64,000 nucleotides of DNA from the NCBI RefSeq assembly GCF_040222815.1, contig NZ_JAVKCH010000001.1, forward strand, positions 124,001 through 188,000. Reading direction: 5' to 3'. Positions 1 through 8,880 of this stretch are shown here, piece after piece (position 1 is the stretch's first letter; each line of letters starts with the position of its first letter). The notes below the pieces were generated by a model. That model worked only from the letters and a program-made list of their open reading frames with translations, did not search any database and was not told the origin of the DNA. The stretch is from Imperialibacter sp040222815. Lineage in GTDB: Bacteria > Bacteroidota > Bacteroidia > Cytophagales > Cyclobacteriaceae. Position numbers and translations under genes: made by a program.

Positions 1-372
1 GACCGAAAAGTTAGCAAAGGAATTATAGTCCTCGTTGGTGTTCCAGCGGGAAACGAGGTCGTTGAACAGCCTGGTTCGGTTATAGTCGAACGGCGTCACG
101 TCCAGGCCAAACCTCGACTTCATTGCCAGCCGCTGGGCATCGAGGCTTTTTCGGTTGCTGTACAGGTTGAGCCTCGATTTCTTGATATCCGGGCTGCTGG
201 TTTGGGCAATCTGGATGGCCTCTTCAAGTGTGAGCACTTGCTGTGCAAAGGCACCCTGCGCCGACAGCAGACTCAGCACGATTACCGCCACTATGGCCCC
301 AAGAAGCAGGAGGGGCCGCTGGAAAGCATTTGGTCTCATAGGATTCGCTTCGGTTTGTCTTTTAAAGCTCAT
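1..372 (-). CDS. TolC-like outer-membrane efflux protein, N-terminal part (runs off window)
   Basis: The reading frame is open from an ATG at 372 to the left edge (124 codons). A hydrophobic signal peptide ends near GAFAQQ and is followed by LTLEEAIQIAQTSSPDIKKS, the typical first helix of TolC/OEP-type outer-membrane channel proteins. A second in-frame ATG at 339 would give a tidier signal peptide (MRPNAFQRPLLLLG), so the start is uncertain. It begins 5 bases after the stop of the ABC permease fusion and is probably the third gene of that operon. The inferred role is the outer-membrane exit duct for whatever the ABC pair exports. Only the N-terminus is visible, so the length and channel repeats cannot be judged. 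Confidence 0.75.
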   Translation of the reverse strand, partial: MSFKRQTEANPMRPNAFQRPLLLLGAIVAVIVLSLLSAQGAFAQQVLTLEEAIQIAQTSSPDIKKSRLNLYSNRKSLDAQRLAMKSRFGLDVTPFDYNRTRLFNDLVSRWNTNEDYNSFANFSV

Positions 373-377
373 ATCGT

Positions 378-3300
378 TTATTGTTTCACCCATTTCACGG
401 CGTCGGCATATACAGTTCCAAATTCACTCTTGTCGCTGACTACTACCTTCCCACCATTCTGACCGAAGTAGTAGGAGCCCAGGTAGTTCCAGCCATACTC
501 TGCTTTGGAAATATTGAATTTGATATCGTCCGCTCCGTCGCTATGGTGGATTATATAATCGTAGTCGAATTGCCGGTTGTCGTCGTCCCGCCCGTTGAAC
601 TCATTCTGGTTTTTGCCCATCATGTACACGTACACATCGTAGAAGCCTTCGTCCGGAAGTTTAGCCTCCCAGGTGGCTAACTTGTCGCCATTGCCCGACC
701 TGGTGAAGTGGGCAGAGCGGACAGATTTGCCGTAGAAGCTGGAGCCTGTAGTGGCCCTCCACTTGGAGCGGGAGCGGTGCCAGCTACCAAAGTACTTTTG
801 ATCAGAAGGGCTTTTACTATCGAGATAAGCCCGCAGGTAGGTAGGCTCCACAGGGCTGAACGTGCTGAATCCAGAATCCTCATTGTCGACAATCACTTCA
901 CTTTGGCTGGTGGCTTCGGTGGGTGGTAGCACCCTTTCTCCTTCGAAAAGCGTAGTGAGCTTGCGGGGGCTGAATATGCCCGTTGACATGGTGATCACCG
1001 AAGGAATATTCCTCGAAATGAGGGTATTAATCGTTATTTTGTCAGGCTTCTCATCAAGCACAAAGCCCAATTGTTTTGCTTCGCCTACTTTGATGACTGA
1101 CAGATAGCCCGGTACGTCCTCTTTTACCTGCTGATTCTCCCTTCGCCGGGAAAATTGATTGTCGTTTCCACCGTCATCGGCATTGAACTTTACCTCAATC
1201 ACCCCGTCGTTGTCGCCGGTATTTTTAATGTCCAGCAGCACCTGATAGCGCTTTCTGTCACCGTCCAGCACTTCAAATTTTTGCACGTCGTCTATTTCAA
1301 ACGCTGGTTGCGCCGTGTTGAAATACACCTGCCTGATCACCGGGTCAATGTCGAGCCCAAAGTGTTGCTGCAGCGCCACCCGGAAATCATCGTAGGTAGT
1401 AAGCTGGTGCTGATGGCTGTTGACCCAGTTTTGCACAAAACCCTTGAACTCATCCTGCCCCAGCAATTGCCCCAGGTAAGCAAACAGGTACTGGCCTTTC
1501 AGTGAGACGGACTTACTGATCTTGTTGAAATCTGTTTCATTGGTCAGGATCTCGTTGATCATCGTCGTTCGCAGCAGCTCGTTACACTCTTCTTCGAACG
1601 AGATGCCATTCATGTTTCGGGAATAATCGTTCTCTACCTGCTGGTCTTTGCGCAGGAAGCTCGAAATGCTTCGGTTGAGCAGGGGCCAGTCCTGGCTCAC
1701 CACCCCGGAGTTGTAGCTGTACAAGTGAGGGAACAGCGAATAATCGGGCTGGTCCTCATTTCGGCCACCATAGTACCAAACGGTGCCCGACTGTTTGGTA
1801 AACACCTTCTTGATCAGGTCGTTGAAAACATTGGCCTGCTTTTCTTTGTCGCTGAGCACCTGGTTGTCCCGTTTTGCTTGCTCGTCCATGTCCTTCAGCT
1901 GTCGTCTGAAATCAAACTCCCTGATCTCGCCGCCTTCTTCCGGCCAGTACACCGTTTCGGGCTGCACATAGGCTTGCTGACTTTCATACACTTTGTCATA
2001 GGCGGTGAACAGTAGTGGCGTTTCCACAAACTGAAGCCTGCGAAAAGGGTAGGTGATCTTCTGCCCGTCCTCATATTCATTCACGATGTCTCTGATGAGC
2101 AAACTGAGGGTGTCGGTCAACTGGCTGAGGTGCTCCGACATATAGTCATCATCGGGGTAGTGATACACTGCGTAGGTCACGCTATCAACAGTGAGCTCCT
2201 TCTTTTCGTAGGCACCAATGGCCAGCGAAAGCTGCGGAAGAGGGTATTCGGGCTGAAACCGGAAAACAATGCCGTCTTGCGTCACCTGGCCTTGTGAAAC
2301 CGGTATCAGACCATCTTTTGCCTTCACCTCCAGCTGAAAGTCGATGAATGCCGTTCTTTCTTTTCTGGGGGCTTCCCGGCTGTAGCCAATTTGCGTGTCG
2401 GGGTACCAAAGCACGTCGGTGGTCAGCAGCACATAGTCGGATTGTAAAAAAGCGTATTTTTTGGGCAGGGAAAACATCAGGTACTCCTTTGGCGTTTCGT
2501 ATCGTTCCTGGTCTACTTCAAGATGGGCCACTGACTCCCATATCGTGCCCTGGTAGTCTATTTTGACAGTTGCCTCTTCGCCCGGCTGGAGCGTATTGTC
2601 TGCCGAAATCACCTGCAAATGCCTCTCAAACTCCACGCTGCGATCATTCACTGTGAAGCTGCTGACGTCAAGGCCAGGGTTCAGGGTAAAGTAGAAGCCG
2701 TTCAGTGGCTCACTGTGGTTGTTCTTCACCGTTAGGGTGGAAGTGGATACAAGCTTGTCTTCTACCTGCTGAAGCTGAATGTGGTGGGTGAGAATGTCGA
2801 TGTTCGGCACTTCAGCCCATTGCCCGTTCACCGCAATCATGTCTTGCCTGAGAGCAATTGGCGTTTGTCGCATGTCGAGCAGGTGAAGCATGATAAAGGA
2901 CGCAACACCCACCAATAAAAGCCCAACAAGGCCAGTCACCAGCTTTGTTGTTTTGTGGCTGGCCAGTCGATCAAGGAAGAAGGCTGTGAGGAACAGAAAG
3001 GCCACGCCAGCCACCAGGTAGAATGCCCTTTGCCATAGGGCCGAATCAAGGTGGGCGAAGCCTGTCATCTCCGAAGCAAACATGGGTAACCGGAAAGCCA
3101 TGAAGTCGAGGATGTAGGAGAACTTATCAAAGTAATAGATGAGCTCTACAGCCGACAGTCCCAATAGCAGCACGATAGTGATGGGTTGGTTGCGTAGAAT
3201 GGTAACAAAGAGAAAAGCAATGCCCGTGGTGAAGACGACGGATGGCAAACTTGTGAGCAAGGGATAAATGACGAAGGCCAGCGGATTGAAAGCAGTGTTG

Positions 3301-3710
3301 GGGTTGGTCAGGTTGACGACCAGTGGTATGCACAAAAGCAGCAGATTCAACCAGAAGAAGAGGTTGAACAGGGCCAGCGCTTTGCCCAGTACGTAATCGA
3401 GATTAGAGATCGGGCGGGCGAAGAATACCTCGTTGGTATCGAGTTTCTTGTCTTTTTTGATCAGACCTGTAGCCAGAAAGACCACAGCGGCTGCCTGCGC
3501 AATACTGATCATGACCATGGTGGTGTAGGGCATCATCCAGCTATTGGAAAGCTCAAACCGCCTTGGCTGGTCTATTTCCGAGAAAATGGCCAGGTTGAAA
3601 ATGACCACGAAGCCAATTCCTGCCAGCGACACAATCCGGAAAAACCAATTGCGCCAAACCACTTTGGACTCATAGCGGGCGATGGTCAGTATGTTCGAAA
3701 TAGCACTCAT
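378..3710 (-). CDS. ABC transporter permease fused to inactive M1-peptidase-like region and golvesin-like C-terminal domain
   Basis: 1110 residues. Residues 1-285 carry about six membrane segments of the ABC-2 permease type. Residues 300-800 resemble the periplasmic M1 aminopeptidase-like part found in some Bacteroidota ABC-2 permeases, but neither GAMEN nor HExxH is present, so peptidase activity is not expected. The C-terminal 150 residues (FYDVYVYM, YIIHHSDGADD, GWNYLGSYYF, YADAVKWV) match the golvesin/xanthan-lyase-type beta-sandwich, a probable binding domain outside the membrane. The start overlaps the stop of the upstream ATPase gene by 4 bases (ATGA), so translation is probably coupled. 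The substrate is unknown; export of a compound or lipoprotein is as plausible as an envelope stress role. Confidence 0.82.
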   Translation of the reverse strand: MSAISNILTIARYESKVVWRNWFFRIVSLAGIGFVVIFNLAIFSEIDQPRRFELSNSWMMPYTTMVMISIAQAAAVVFLATGLIKKDKKLDTNEVFFARPISNLDYVLGKALALFNLFFWLNLLLLCIPLVVNLTNPNTAFNPLAFVIYPLLTSLPSVVFTTGIAFLFVTILRNQPITIVLLLGLSAVELIYYFDKFSYILDFMAFRLPMFASEMTGFAHLDSALWQRAFYLVAGVAFLFLTAFFLDRLASHKTTKLVTGLVGLLLVGVASFIMLHLLDMRQTPIALRQDMIAVNGQWAEVPNIDILTHHIQLQQVEDKLVSTSTLTVKNNHSEPLNGFYFTLNPGLDVSSFTVNDRSVEFERHLQVISADNTLQPGEEATVKIDYQGTIWESVAHLEVDQERYETPKEYLMFSLPKKYAFLQSDYVLLTTDVLWYPDTQIGYSREAPRKERTAFIDFQLEVKAKDGLIPVSQGQVTQDGIVFRFQPEYPLPQLSLAIGAYEKKELTVDSVTYAVYHYPDDDYMSEHLSQLTDTLSLLIRDIVNEYEDGQKITYPFRRLQFVETPLLFTAYDKVYESQQAYVQPETVYWPEEGGEIREFDFRRQLKDMDEQAKRDNQVLSDKEKQANVFNDLIKKVFTKQSGTVWYYGGRNEDQPDYSLFPHLYSYNSGVVSQDWPLLNRSISSFLRKDQQVENDYSRNMNGISFEEECNELLRTTMINEILTNETDFNKISKSVSLKGQYLFAYLGQLLGQDEFKGFVQNWVNSHQHQLTTYDDFRVALQQHFGLDIDPVIRQVYFNTAQPAFEIDDVQKFEVLDGDRKRYQVLLDIKNTGDNDGVIEVKFNADDGGNDNQFSRRRENQQVKEDVPGYLSVIKVGEAKQLGFVLDEKPDKITINTLISRNIPSVITMSTGIFSPRKLTTLFEGERVLPPTEATSQSEVIVDNEDSGFSTFSPVEPTYLRAYLDSKSPSDQKYFGSWHRSRSKWRATTGSSFYGKSVRSAHFTRSGNGDKLATWEAKLPDEGFYDVYVYMMGKNQNEFNGRDDDNRQFDYDYIIHHSDGADDIKFNISKAEYGWNYLGSYYFGQNGGKVVVSDKSEFGTVYADAVKWVKQ

Positions 3711-4597
3711 ACCAGCGACACGCCCAATTGATTTTCCATAAAATAGACGTAGGCGTGCTCCAGGTTAGGGTTCACCGTTTTTGCCTTTGGATGCGGTTGA
3801 TCGGTAGCGATGAGCTGTGCCTCCCATTGGCCTTCCACGGGAATGGTAGACACTACCGAATACTTGTTTTTGATGGCTGTAAACTCTTCATCTCCCAATG
3901 TCACCTGCCACACGTGCCCACGCACCTGATCGATCATGCCTTCAGGCGAACCTTTGAAAGCTACTTCGCCCTTGTTGAGCATCGCCATGTTGTGGCAGGT
4001 GCTGCTGATGTCGCCTACGATGTGGGTAGACAGGATAATGGTAACGTCTTTCTGGCTGAGGTCGGAGAGGATGTTCCTGAACCTAATGCGCTCTTCAGGA
4101 TCGAGGCCCGTGGTTGGCTCGTCAATCACCAGCAGCTTGGGGTCACCGATCAGTGCCTGGGCAATGCCCAGCCGTCGTTTCATACCGCCTGAGAGCTTGT
4201 TGGCCATGCGCTCCCTCACGTCCAGCAGCCCTACCTGGTCGAGCAGGTGATCGACCTTGATCAGCCGGTCTTTCTTTTTCAAGTTGGTGGCCAGCCGGGC
4301 GGCGTAGTCAAGAAACTCCCATGTTTTCAGTTTGGAGAAAAAGGTAAAATCCTGAGGCAGGTAGCCGATCATGGCCCTGATCTCTTGGCGGTGCTCGTTG
4401 ATATCCATTCCCTCAATGAGAATAGAGCCAGACGTAGCACTTTGCAAGGTCACCAGGGTGCGCATGAAGCTTGACTTGCCGGCGCCGTTGGGGCCCAGCA
4501 AGCCAAACATGCCGCTGCCTATGTCAAGGTCGACATTGCGTATGGCCGCATGTCCGTTGGGATAGATTTTTGAAAGCCCTCTTATTTCAATGTTCAT
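3707..4597 (-). CDS. ABC transporter ATP-binding protein
   Basis: 296 residues with every ATPase motif intact: Walker A GPNGAGKSS (35-43), signature LSGGMKRR (135-142), Walker B LLVIDEPTTGLD (from 155) and the H-loop STH (190-192). This is the cytoplasmic motor of an ABC-2 exporter (NatA/CcmA-like). It is the first gene of a three-gene operon with the permease fusion, overlapping its start by 4 bases, and the TolC-like gene. The C-terminal 75 residues after the ATPase core form the accessory domain usual in this group. A short palindrome lies about 47 bases upstream. Confidence 0.93.
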   Translation of the reverse strand: MNIEIRGLSKIYPNGHAAIRNVDLDIGSGMFGLLGPNGAGKSSFMRTLVTLQSATSGSILIEGMDINEHRQEIRAMIGYLPQDFTFFSKLKTWEFLDYAARLATNLKKKDRLIKVDHLLDQVGLLDVRERMANKLSGGMKRRLGIAQALIGDPKLLVIDEPTTGLDPEERIRFRNILSDLSQKDVTIILSTHIVGDISSTCHNMAMLNKGEVAFKGSPEGMIDQVRGHVWQVTLGDEEFTAIKNKYSVVSTIPVEGQWEAQLIATDQPHPKAKTVNPNLEHAYVYFMENQLGVSLV

Positions 4598-4643
4598 CAG
4601 CTACAGAATACTTACAATAGGTGCTTGTTTTCTTTCTGAGATT

Positions 4644-4657
4644 ACAAACTTGTTTGT
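4644..4657. promoter_or_regulatory. candidate operator, ACAAAC-TT-GTTTGT
   Basis: Perfect 6-bp arms around TT, about 47 bases upstream of the ABC ATPase start and inside the 98-base gap after the DUF2807-like gene. Its position fits an operator for the efflux operon. Palindromes of this ACAAAC/GTTTGT type are common for TetR-like repressors, but no such regulator is in the window, so this is only suggestive. Confidence 0.3.
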
Positions 4658-4695
4658 CTGAAATACGAATTCAAATCGTGATACACAGTCAGCTC

Positions 4696-5385
4696 TTAGT
4701 CCTGGATTTGGATTTTGCTGCTTTTGTCTTTAGTGAATTGTATGTCGTCGACCCCGTCGATCCTTAAAAAAGAATCGTTAAGTATGCTGCCACGCAGTTG
4801 CACAACTGGCGACCAGATCATCACTTTCGAGTCGTCCATCTGTACTGATAGTGAGTTCACACTTAAACCACTTGCATCCAGGTTTGCATTGTCTGACGCT
4901 GCTATGCTAAGGCTCGTTACATTGATTTCTCCATCCATTCTGATGCTGCCGCCAGATTGCGTAATGGATATTTCCTGCTGACTCAAATCTGTTATGCTGA
5001 CTGACGCACGGGTAGCATGTAATCCTCTGAGATTGGCTACATAAACAATAACATGGGCAGGTTTGCCTGTCGTAATATCAACAGCTTTGATCCGCAATGT
5101 GTCTCCTGTCATCTCGTAGTCGATGCTGGAGAGATAGCCGCCACCGATGCTTTTCACCTCAATGCGGGGCTCATCCGATGAACTTATGATTACCCGATGA
5201 TCAAGGTCAGAAAGGACGATGTATCCAATATCTCCCAGTGGCGCCGTTTCAATTTGAGTTTCCACACCATTCAAATCTCTTTTATATCCACGAAGTCTCA
5301 CCTCAGTGAACGCTGCCATCATATACAGAAAGATAAATCCGAAGAACCCGATGAGAATCTTATTGCTGAGTTTCATAGTGGTCAT
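4696..5385 (-). CDS. DUF2807-like membrane-anchored protein
   Basis: 229 residues. One N-terminal membrane segment (KILIGFFGFIFLYMMAAF) precedes a repetitive beta-rich domain (VSITDLSQQEISITQSGGSI, VTSLSIAASDNANLDASGLS) like the right-handed beta domains of the DUF2807 (putative adhesin head) family. The function is unknown. Its start overlaps the stop of the GntR gene by 4 bases, making it the last gene of the YtrA-type operon; this family often sits beside small ABC systems in Bacteroidota. It is probably anchored in the inner membrane with the beta domain in the periplasm. The family call rests on pattern and context, not on a search. Confidence 0.65.
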   Translation of the reverse strand: MTTMKLSNKILIGFFGFIFLYMMAAFTEVRLRGYKRDLNGVETQIETAPLGDIGYIVLSDLDHRVIISSSDEPRIEVKSIGGGYLSSIDYEMTGDTLRIKAVDITTGKPAHVIVYVANLRGLHATRASVSITDLSQQEISITQSGGSIRMDGEINVTSLSIAASDNANLDASGLSVNSLSVQMDDSKVMIWSPVVQLRGSILNDSFLRIDGVDDIQFTKDKSSKIQIQD

Positions 5386-5738
5386 TTTAAAGTTTCAATG
5401 TGTTTTTTCAATTCACTTGACGTAATGCCGAGCATAGCTGCATGACGCAGGAAGTCGGGGAGCACCTTAGTGAAAAACTCCTGCTTCTTACTTTCCAGGA
5501 TAATCTTTTGAGCGTCCTTGTTGACAAAATATCCGATACCTCTTTGGTTTTCGATAATGTCCATGGCTTGTAATTCACTATAAGTTCTCATGATCGTATT
5601 GGGGTTTACACCCATTTCTGATGCCAGCTCCCGAACAGAAGGGATTTTCTCTCCTGCCGGAAATTCACCACTCACCACCTTGTCGGTGATGGTGTCTGCG
5701 ATCTGCAGAAAAATGCTTTTACCGTTTTGAAATTCCAT
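5382..5738 (-). CDS. GntR-family regulator, YtrA type
   Basis: 118 residues from the ATG at 5738. This start is chosen over an upstream one because GGGAGG lies just ahead of it, inside the last codons of the permease gene. The winged helix-turn-helix (PSVRELASEMGVNPNTIMRT) fills the first two thirds and is followed by only a short helical tail (ESKKQEFFTKVLPDFLRHAA), as in the YtrA subfamily. These regulators usually repress the ABC operon they belong to. It lies between the permease, 1 base away, and the DUF2807-like gene, which it overlaps. Confidence 0.9.
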   Translation of the reverse strand: MEFQNGKSIFLQIADTITDKVVSGEFPAGEKIPSVRELASEMGVNPNTIMRTYSELQAMDIIENQRGIGYFVNKDAQKIILESKKQEFFTKVLPDFLRHAAMLGITSSELKKHIETLK

Positions 5739-5739
5739 A

Positions 5740-6537
5740 CTACACCTCCCTTTCTTTAAGTTTCCTGTAGGCCACAAATAACATGACCGCATTGGCAAAG
5801 ACCGCCGTTATGGCGAAGAAGCGGAAAGCTGAGTGCTCACTCGTTGGCACCAGCCACATTCCTTCTTCAGGATCAGGGTGGTATTGATTGAGGCCCAGCG
5901 GATCTGCTACCACATAAATGACAGTGGAGTAGAAAATGATAATGACAGCCACCGAAAAGAGCGTTTTAATCAATGGTTGTTTTGAAAACATGGCAGCACC
6001 TGTGAATGGAACCACAAACAGCAACAAACTCAGGGCTGTGATCATCAATATGAACCAACCGACAGAATCAACACCATTTGGCATTTCGATTGTAACCAGC
6101 TGTTGAATACCGATAGGGTCAAATGGGTATTCATTGAACAGGGTAAAGAAGTACCCCTGCAGATTGAAAGTAATCCAGAACAGTAAGGGCAGCAGTAGTA
6201 GCATGCCCCCAATCCTGCTGACTAACTCGAATACGAATTTTTCCATCAGAGAAGCAGGCACCAGCAGGTAGTTCATCGTGCTTTCTTTCGCACGAAAACC
6301 TGGAAATGAATACCCCACATAGAGTAATCCGAACACAATGACAAAGCCGATGAGGAATCCACGGAAGTTGTCTAAATCATGAGGTCGAAGCCCCTCGCTG
6401 GCCTGAACAAATGACAGCAGAATAAACACCACACCAACATATGCCCCTGAAGAAAAGAGTAGTAGCTTGTTGTTGTGAACGAAGTGCTGCCTGCACAGCA
6501 GCACAAAACGGTGGCCGTTGAATATGTTATTGGACAT
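5740..6537 (-). CDS. ABC-type membrane permease of YtrA-regulated operon
   Basis: 265 residues with about six hydrophobic segments (LLLFSSGAYVGVVFILLSFV, FLIGFVIVFGLLYVGYSF, a pair around MLLLLPLLFWITF, GWFILMITALSLLLFVVPF, LFSVAVIIIFYSTVIYVV, FFAITAVFANAVMLFVAY). No specific family signature was recognised. It starts inside the last 11 bases of the ATPase gene and ends 1 base before the regulator, so it is the membrane partner of that ATPase. The substrate cannot be told; related small systems are induced by cell-envelope antibiotics in Firmicutes, which is only an analogy here. Confidence 0.8.
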   Translation of the reverse strand: MSNNIFNGHRFVLLCRQHFVHNNKLLLFSSGAYVGVVFILLSFVQASEGLRPHDLDNFRGFLIGFVIVFGLLYVGYSFPGFRAKESTMNYLLVPASLMEKFVFELVSRIGGMLLLLPLLFWITFNLQGYFFTLFNEYPFDPIGIQQLVTIEMPNGVDSVGWFILMITALSLLLFVVPFTGAAMFSKQPLIKTLFSVAVIIIFYSTVIYVVADPLGLNQYHPDPEEGMWLVPTSEHSAFRFFAITAVFANAVMLFVAYRKLKEREV

Positions 6538-7363
6538 GGCTTTTCAGTTTTTCGTTGCCACTTAGTATGGCGTTAAACAATAATTCGATGTCCACAGAAG
6601 AGTTCATGTTACCGTTCGACTGTGAGGTAATTACCTTGTACCCACCTGGCACCATTTCACTGTAGAGAATATCGTCCCCTTCAGCCGTTGCGCTTGTTGA
6701 AAAGTGGAGTAGAGAAGAGATGTCATACAGGTCTTTCTGCATAATAAATTGCCCATTCTCGAGCATAATGATGCGGTCAATCAGGTTTTCCACGTCTTTT
6801 ACCTGATGGGTGGAGATAATAACCAACTGGTCTTCGTCCAAAGCCCCTGCCAGCACCCTTCGGAAGATGGATTTAGAAGGGATGTCGAGCCCGTTGGTGG
6901 GTTCGTCCAGCACAAGCAGCCTGCACTTGGTTGACAGGGCAAACGAGATCAGGAATTTTTTCTTTTGGCCGTAGGAGAGCTTCTGCAAGCTCTCTGTTTC
7001 AGGAAGCTCAAAGTCTTTCAGCAGCCTTTGTAGCAGAGCGCCATCAAACCTGGGGTAAAAACCTGCATTGGCTTTAATGAAGTTCTTAATGGAGATTCCC
7101 GGTAGATAAAACTCCTCCGATACGAAAAACATATCCTCAAGAAATGCCCGCTGTCGTTTTCCAGGTTCGTAATTGTTCACGTTTACCGTGCCGCCATCGG
7201 GGAACAGCAATCCGATCATTAGCTTGAGTAGCGTGGTTTTGCCGGCGCCGTTCTTGCCCAGCAAGCCAACAATGCTGCCTGCGTTGATCTGGCAGTCGAG
7301 CTCCCGAAATAGCGGTCGGCGCTTGTTGCCATAGTTAAAGTTAAGATTCTTGATGTCAATCAT
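6527..7363 (-). CDS. ABC transporter ATP-binding protein, YtrB-like
   Basis: 278 residues. Walker A GKNGAGKTT (36-44), a divergent signature LSYGQKKK (129-136) and Walker B LLVLDEPTNGLD (149-160) are all present, and IISTHQV marks the H-loop. LSYGQ in place of LSGGQ is typical of this small-ABC group. It is the first gene of the operon ATPase, permease, GntR, DUF2807-like; the first three overlap or nearly touch. The last 70 residues are poorly conserved. An imperfect palindrome sits 16 bases upstream. Confidence 0.92.
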   Translation of the reverse strand: MIDIKNLNFNYGNKRRPLFRELDCQINAGSIVGLLGKNGAGKTTLLKLMIGLLFPDGGTVNVNNYEPGKRQRAFLEDMFFVSEEFYLPGISIKNFIKANAGFYPRFDGALLQRLLKDFELPETESLQKLSYGQKKKFLISFALSTKCRLLVLDEPTNGLDIPSKSIFRRVLAGALDEDQLVIISTHQVKDVENLIDRIIMLENGQFIMQKDLYDISSLLHFSTSATAEGDDILYSEMVPGGYKVITSQSNGNMNSSVDIELLFNAILSGNEKLKSHVQ

Positions 7364-7378
7364 TGTATGTGATTTACT

Positions 7379-7396
7379 GTATTACTTCACTAGTAC
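7379..7396. promoter_or_regulatory. candidate YtrA-type operator upstream of ABC operon
   Basis: GTATTACT-TC-ACTAGTAC is an imperfect palindrome (6 of 8 positions pair) 16 bases upstream of the first gene of the GntR-containing operon. Operators of YtrA-type repressors usually lie at this place. The assignment is by position only. Confidence 0.35.
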
Positions 7397-7440
7397 GGTA
7401 CAATGGTAGAAAAGGTTTTTTGGAAATGCAAAAGGAGGGG

Positions 7441-8203
7441 GGAAGAATTTTTAAAAAGTTGGAGGAGACGGAAGAGAGAAGACGGGAGAAAGAAGACATT
7501 CGGATATTCAGACGCTCGGATGCTCAGAAGGAGTCGGGAGACGGAAGACCGAAGACGGAAGTCGGAAGACCGAAAGAGGCGTCGGTACGGTAGCGATGGA
7601 AAGTGCGGAGGACACCGTCAGCCGCCCGTAAGGTTGGAAGACAGAAGACGGAAGTTAGAGGATCGAAGACGGAAGTGAAAAGCCGGGAGAAAGAAGATAT
7701 TCGGATATTCAGACGCTTGGATGCTCAGAAGGAGTCGGGAGACGGAAGCCGGTATGTCAGGCGTCGGTACGGTAGCGGTGGAAAGTGCGGAGGAAACCGT
7801 CAGCCGCCCGTAAGGTGGGAAGACGGAAGACGGAAGACCGAAGACGGAAGACCGGAGCCGGGAGAAAGAAGATATTCGGATATTCAGACGCTCGGATGTT
7901 CAGAAAGGAGTCGGGAGACCGGAGACGGAAGCCGGGATGTCAGGCGTCGGTACGGTAGCGATGGAATGTGCTGAGGAAACCGTCAGCCGCCCGTAAGGTG
8001 GGAAGACAGAAGATAGAAGTTATAGGATCGAAGATGGAAGTTAGAAGACGGGAGAAAGACATTCGGATATTCAGACGCTCGGATGCTCAGAAGGAGTCGG
8101 GAGATGGAAGACCGGTGAGCGAAGACAGGAGATGGAAGTCGGTATGTCAGGCGTCGGTACGGTAGCGATGGAAAGTGCGAAGGAAACCGTCAGCCGCCGG
8201 GTT
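7441..8203. repeat. array of about four interspersed long repeats with GGAAGAC-type filler
   Basis: Two conserved blocks alternate. Block 1 (about 50 bases, containing TTCGGATATTCAGACGC and GGAGTCGGGAGAC) starts at 7495, 7696, 7871 and 8058. Block 2 (about 64 bases, containing GGCGTCGGTACGGTAGCG and ACCGTCAGCCGCC) starts at 7579, 7760, 7943 and 8150. The composite period is 175-201 bases. The DNA between blocks is made of degenerate GGAAGACGGAAGTCGG-like heptads. The frames open across the array encode only Arg/Glu/Lys-rich repeats and are not believable genes. No transposase is present. The array lies between the divergent ABC operon and trxA. Confidence 0.85.
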
Positions 8204-8267
8204 AAATAGCAGAAGTCCGAGAAAGACGGAAGCCGGTTAGTTACGGGCGGTGGCTCCAAGAGTAGGA

Positions 8268-8645
8268 AACCTGACGTAGGGAGTTCGGCAGCGCTAGCCC
8301 AAGGTTTGAACCTGTCAGCCTCAGATGAGAAAAACAGGGAGGACGGAGAATGATCCCTATGCGCCTCTGCGTTTCCCCCTTATGGAGATTTGCGTGAAAG
8401 CAGAAAAAATTGCACGCAAAGCCGCAAGCCCGACAAGTCGGGCCGCAAAGTTGGTTTCGGAAAGACATCGATTGTTCAGGCGTCGGTACAGCAGCGATTG
8501 GCTTAGGGTCGGGGCTGTCAGCCGCCGATGAGAGAGCGGAATGCTGGAATAGTAATCCTTTGCTATTTTCCCTAGTGGGGTGTTGCGTGAAAAAAAAATT
8601 GCACGCAAAGCCGCAAGCCCGACAAGTCGGGCCGCAAAGGCAGTT
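8268..8645. repeat. two tandem copies of about 190 bp with a REP-like hairpin
   Basis: A 47-base stretch is identical at 8404-8450 and 8593-8639. Each copy holds the perfect hairpin GCCCGAC-AA-GTCGGGC (8428-8443 in the first) and is preceded by TTGCGTGAAA. Upstream of each is a degenerate copy of block 2 of the neighbouring array (8285-8330 and 8479-8530, ending GTCAGCC...GATGAGA). The two arrays are therefore related and form one repeat region of about 1.2 kb. The palindrome and the AT-rich lead resemble REP-type intergenic elements. Confidence 0.8.
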
Positions 8646-8850
8646 TCAGCAGCATAGTGCATACCAGATCGGCGGAGATATCGGGCAGTGAGCTTTTCTC
8701 TGTACCTTGGAGTCTTTGCGTGACATTAAAAGGGCGAGAAATAAGATAATGCCTATTCCCCCTTGACTGAACGGAAACAGGTTTTATGATGTTGACTCTG
8801 CTTCTTCGGCTTACGTGACATGTGTCACAAAATTCCTTTAGCGGAACTAG

Positions 8851-8858
8851 TACTTTTG
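8851..8858 (+). promoter_or_regulatory. candidate -7 box of trxA promoter
   Basis: TACTTTTG fits the Bacteroidota -7 consensus TAnnTTTG and lies 22 bases upstream of the trxA start. A clear -33 TTTG at the expected distance is missing, so confidence is moderate. Confidence 0.45.
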
Positions 8859-8880
8859 TAGAAACTTAAAACAAGCAACC

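Noticed and set aside
1155..2015. Long plus-strand frames opposite the ABC permease fusion
   Set aside because: They are shadows of a well-supported minus-strand gene with full domain structure.
1300..2600. Active M1 aminopeptidase
   Set aside because: No HExxH and no GAMEN motif can be found in the region of the fused protein that resembles M1 enzymes.
7363..8165. Several plus-strand frames of 65-123 codons across the repeat array
   Set aside because: They encode only low-complexity Arg/Glu/Lys-rich repeats that follow the DNA repeat, with no start context or protein-like composition.
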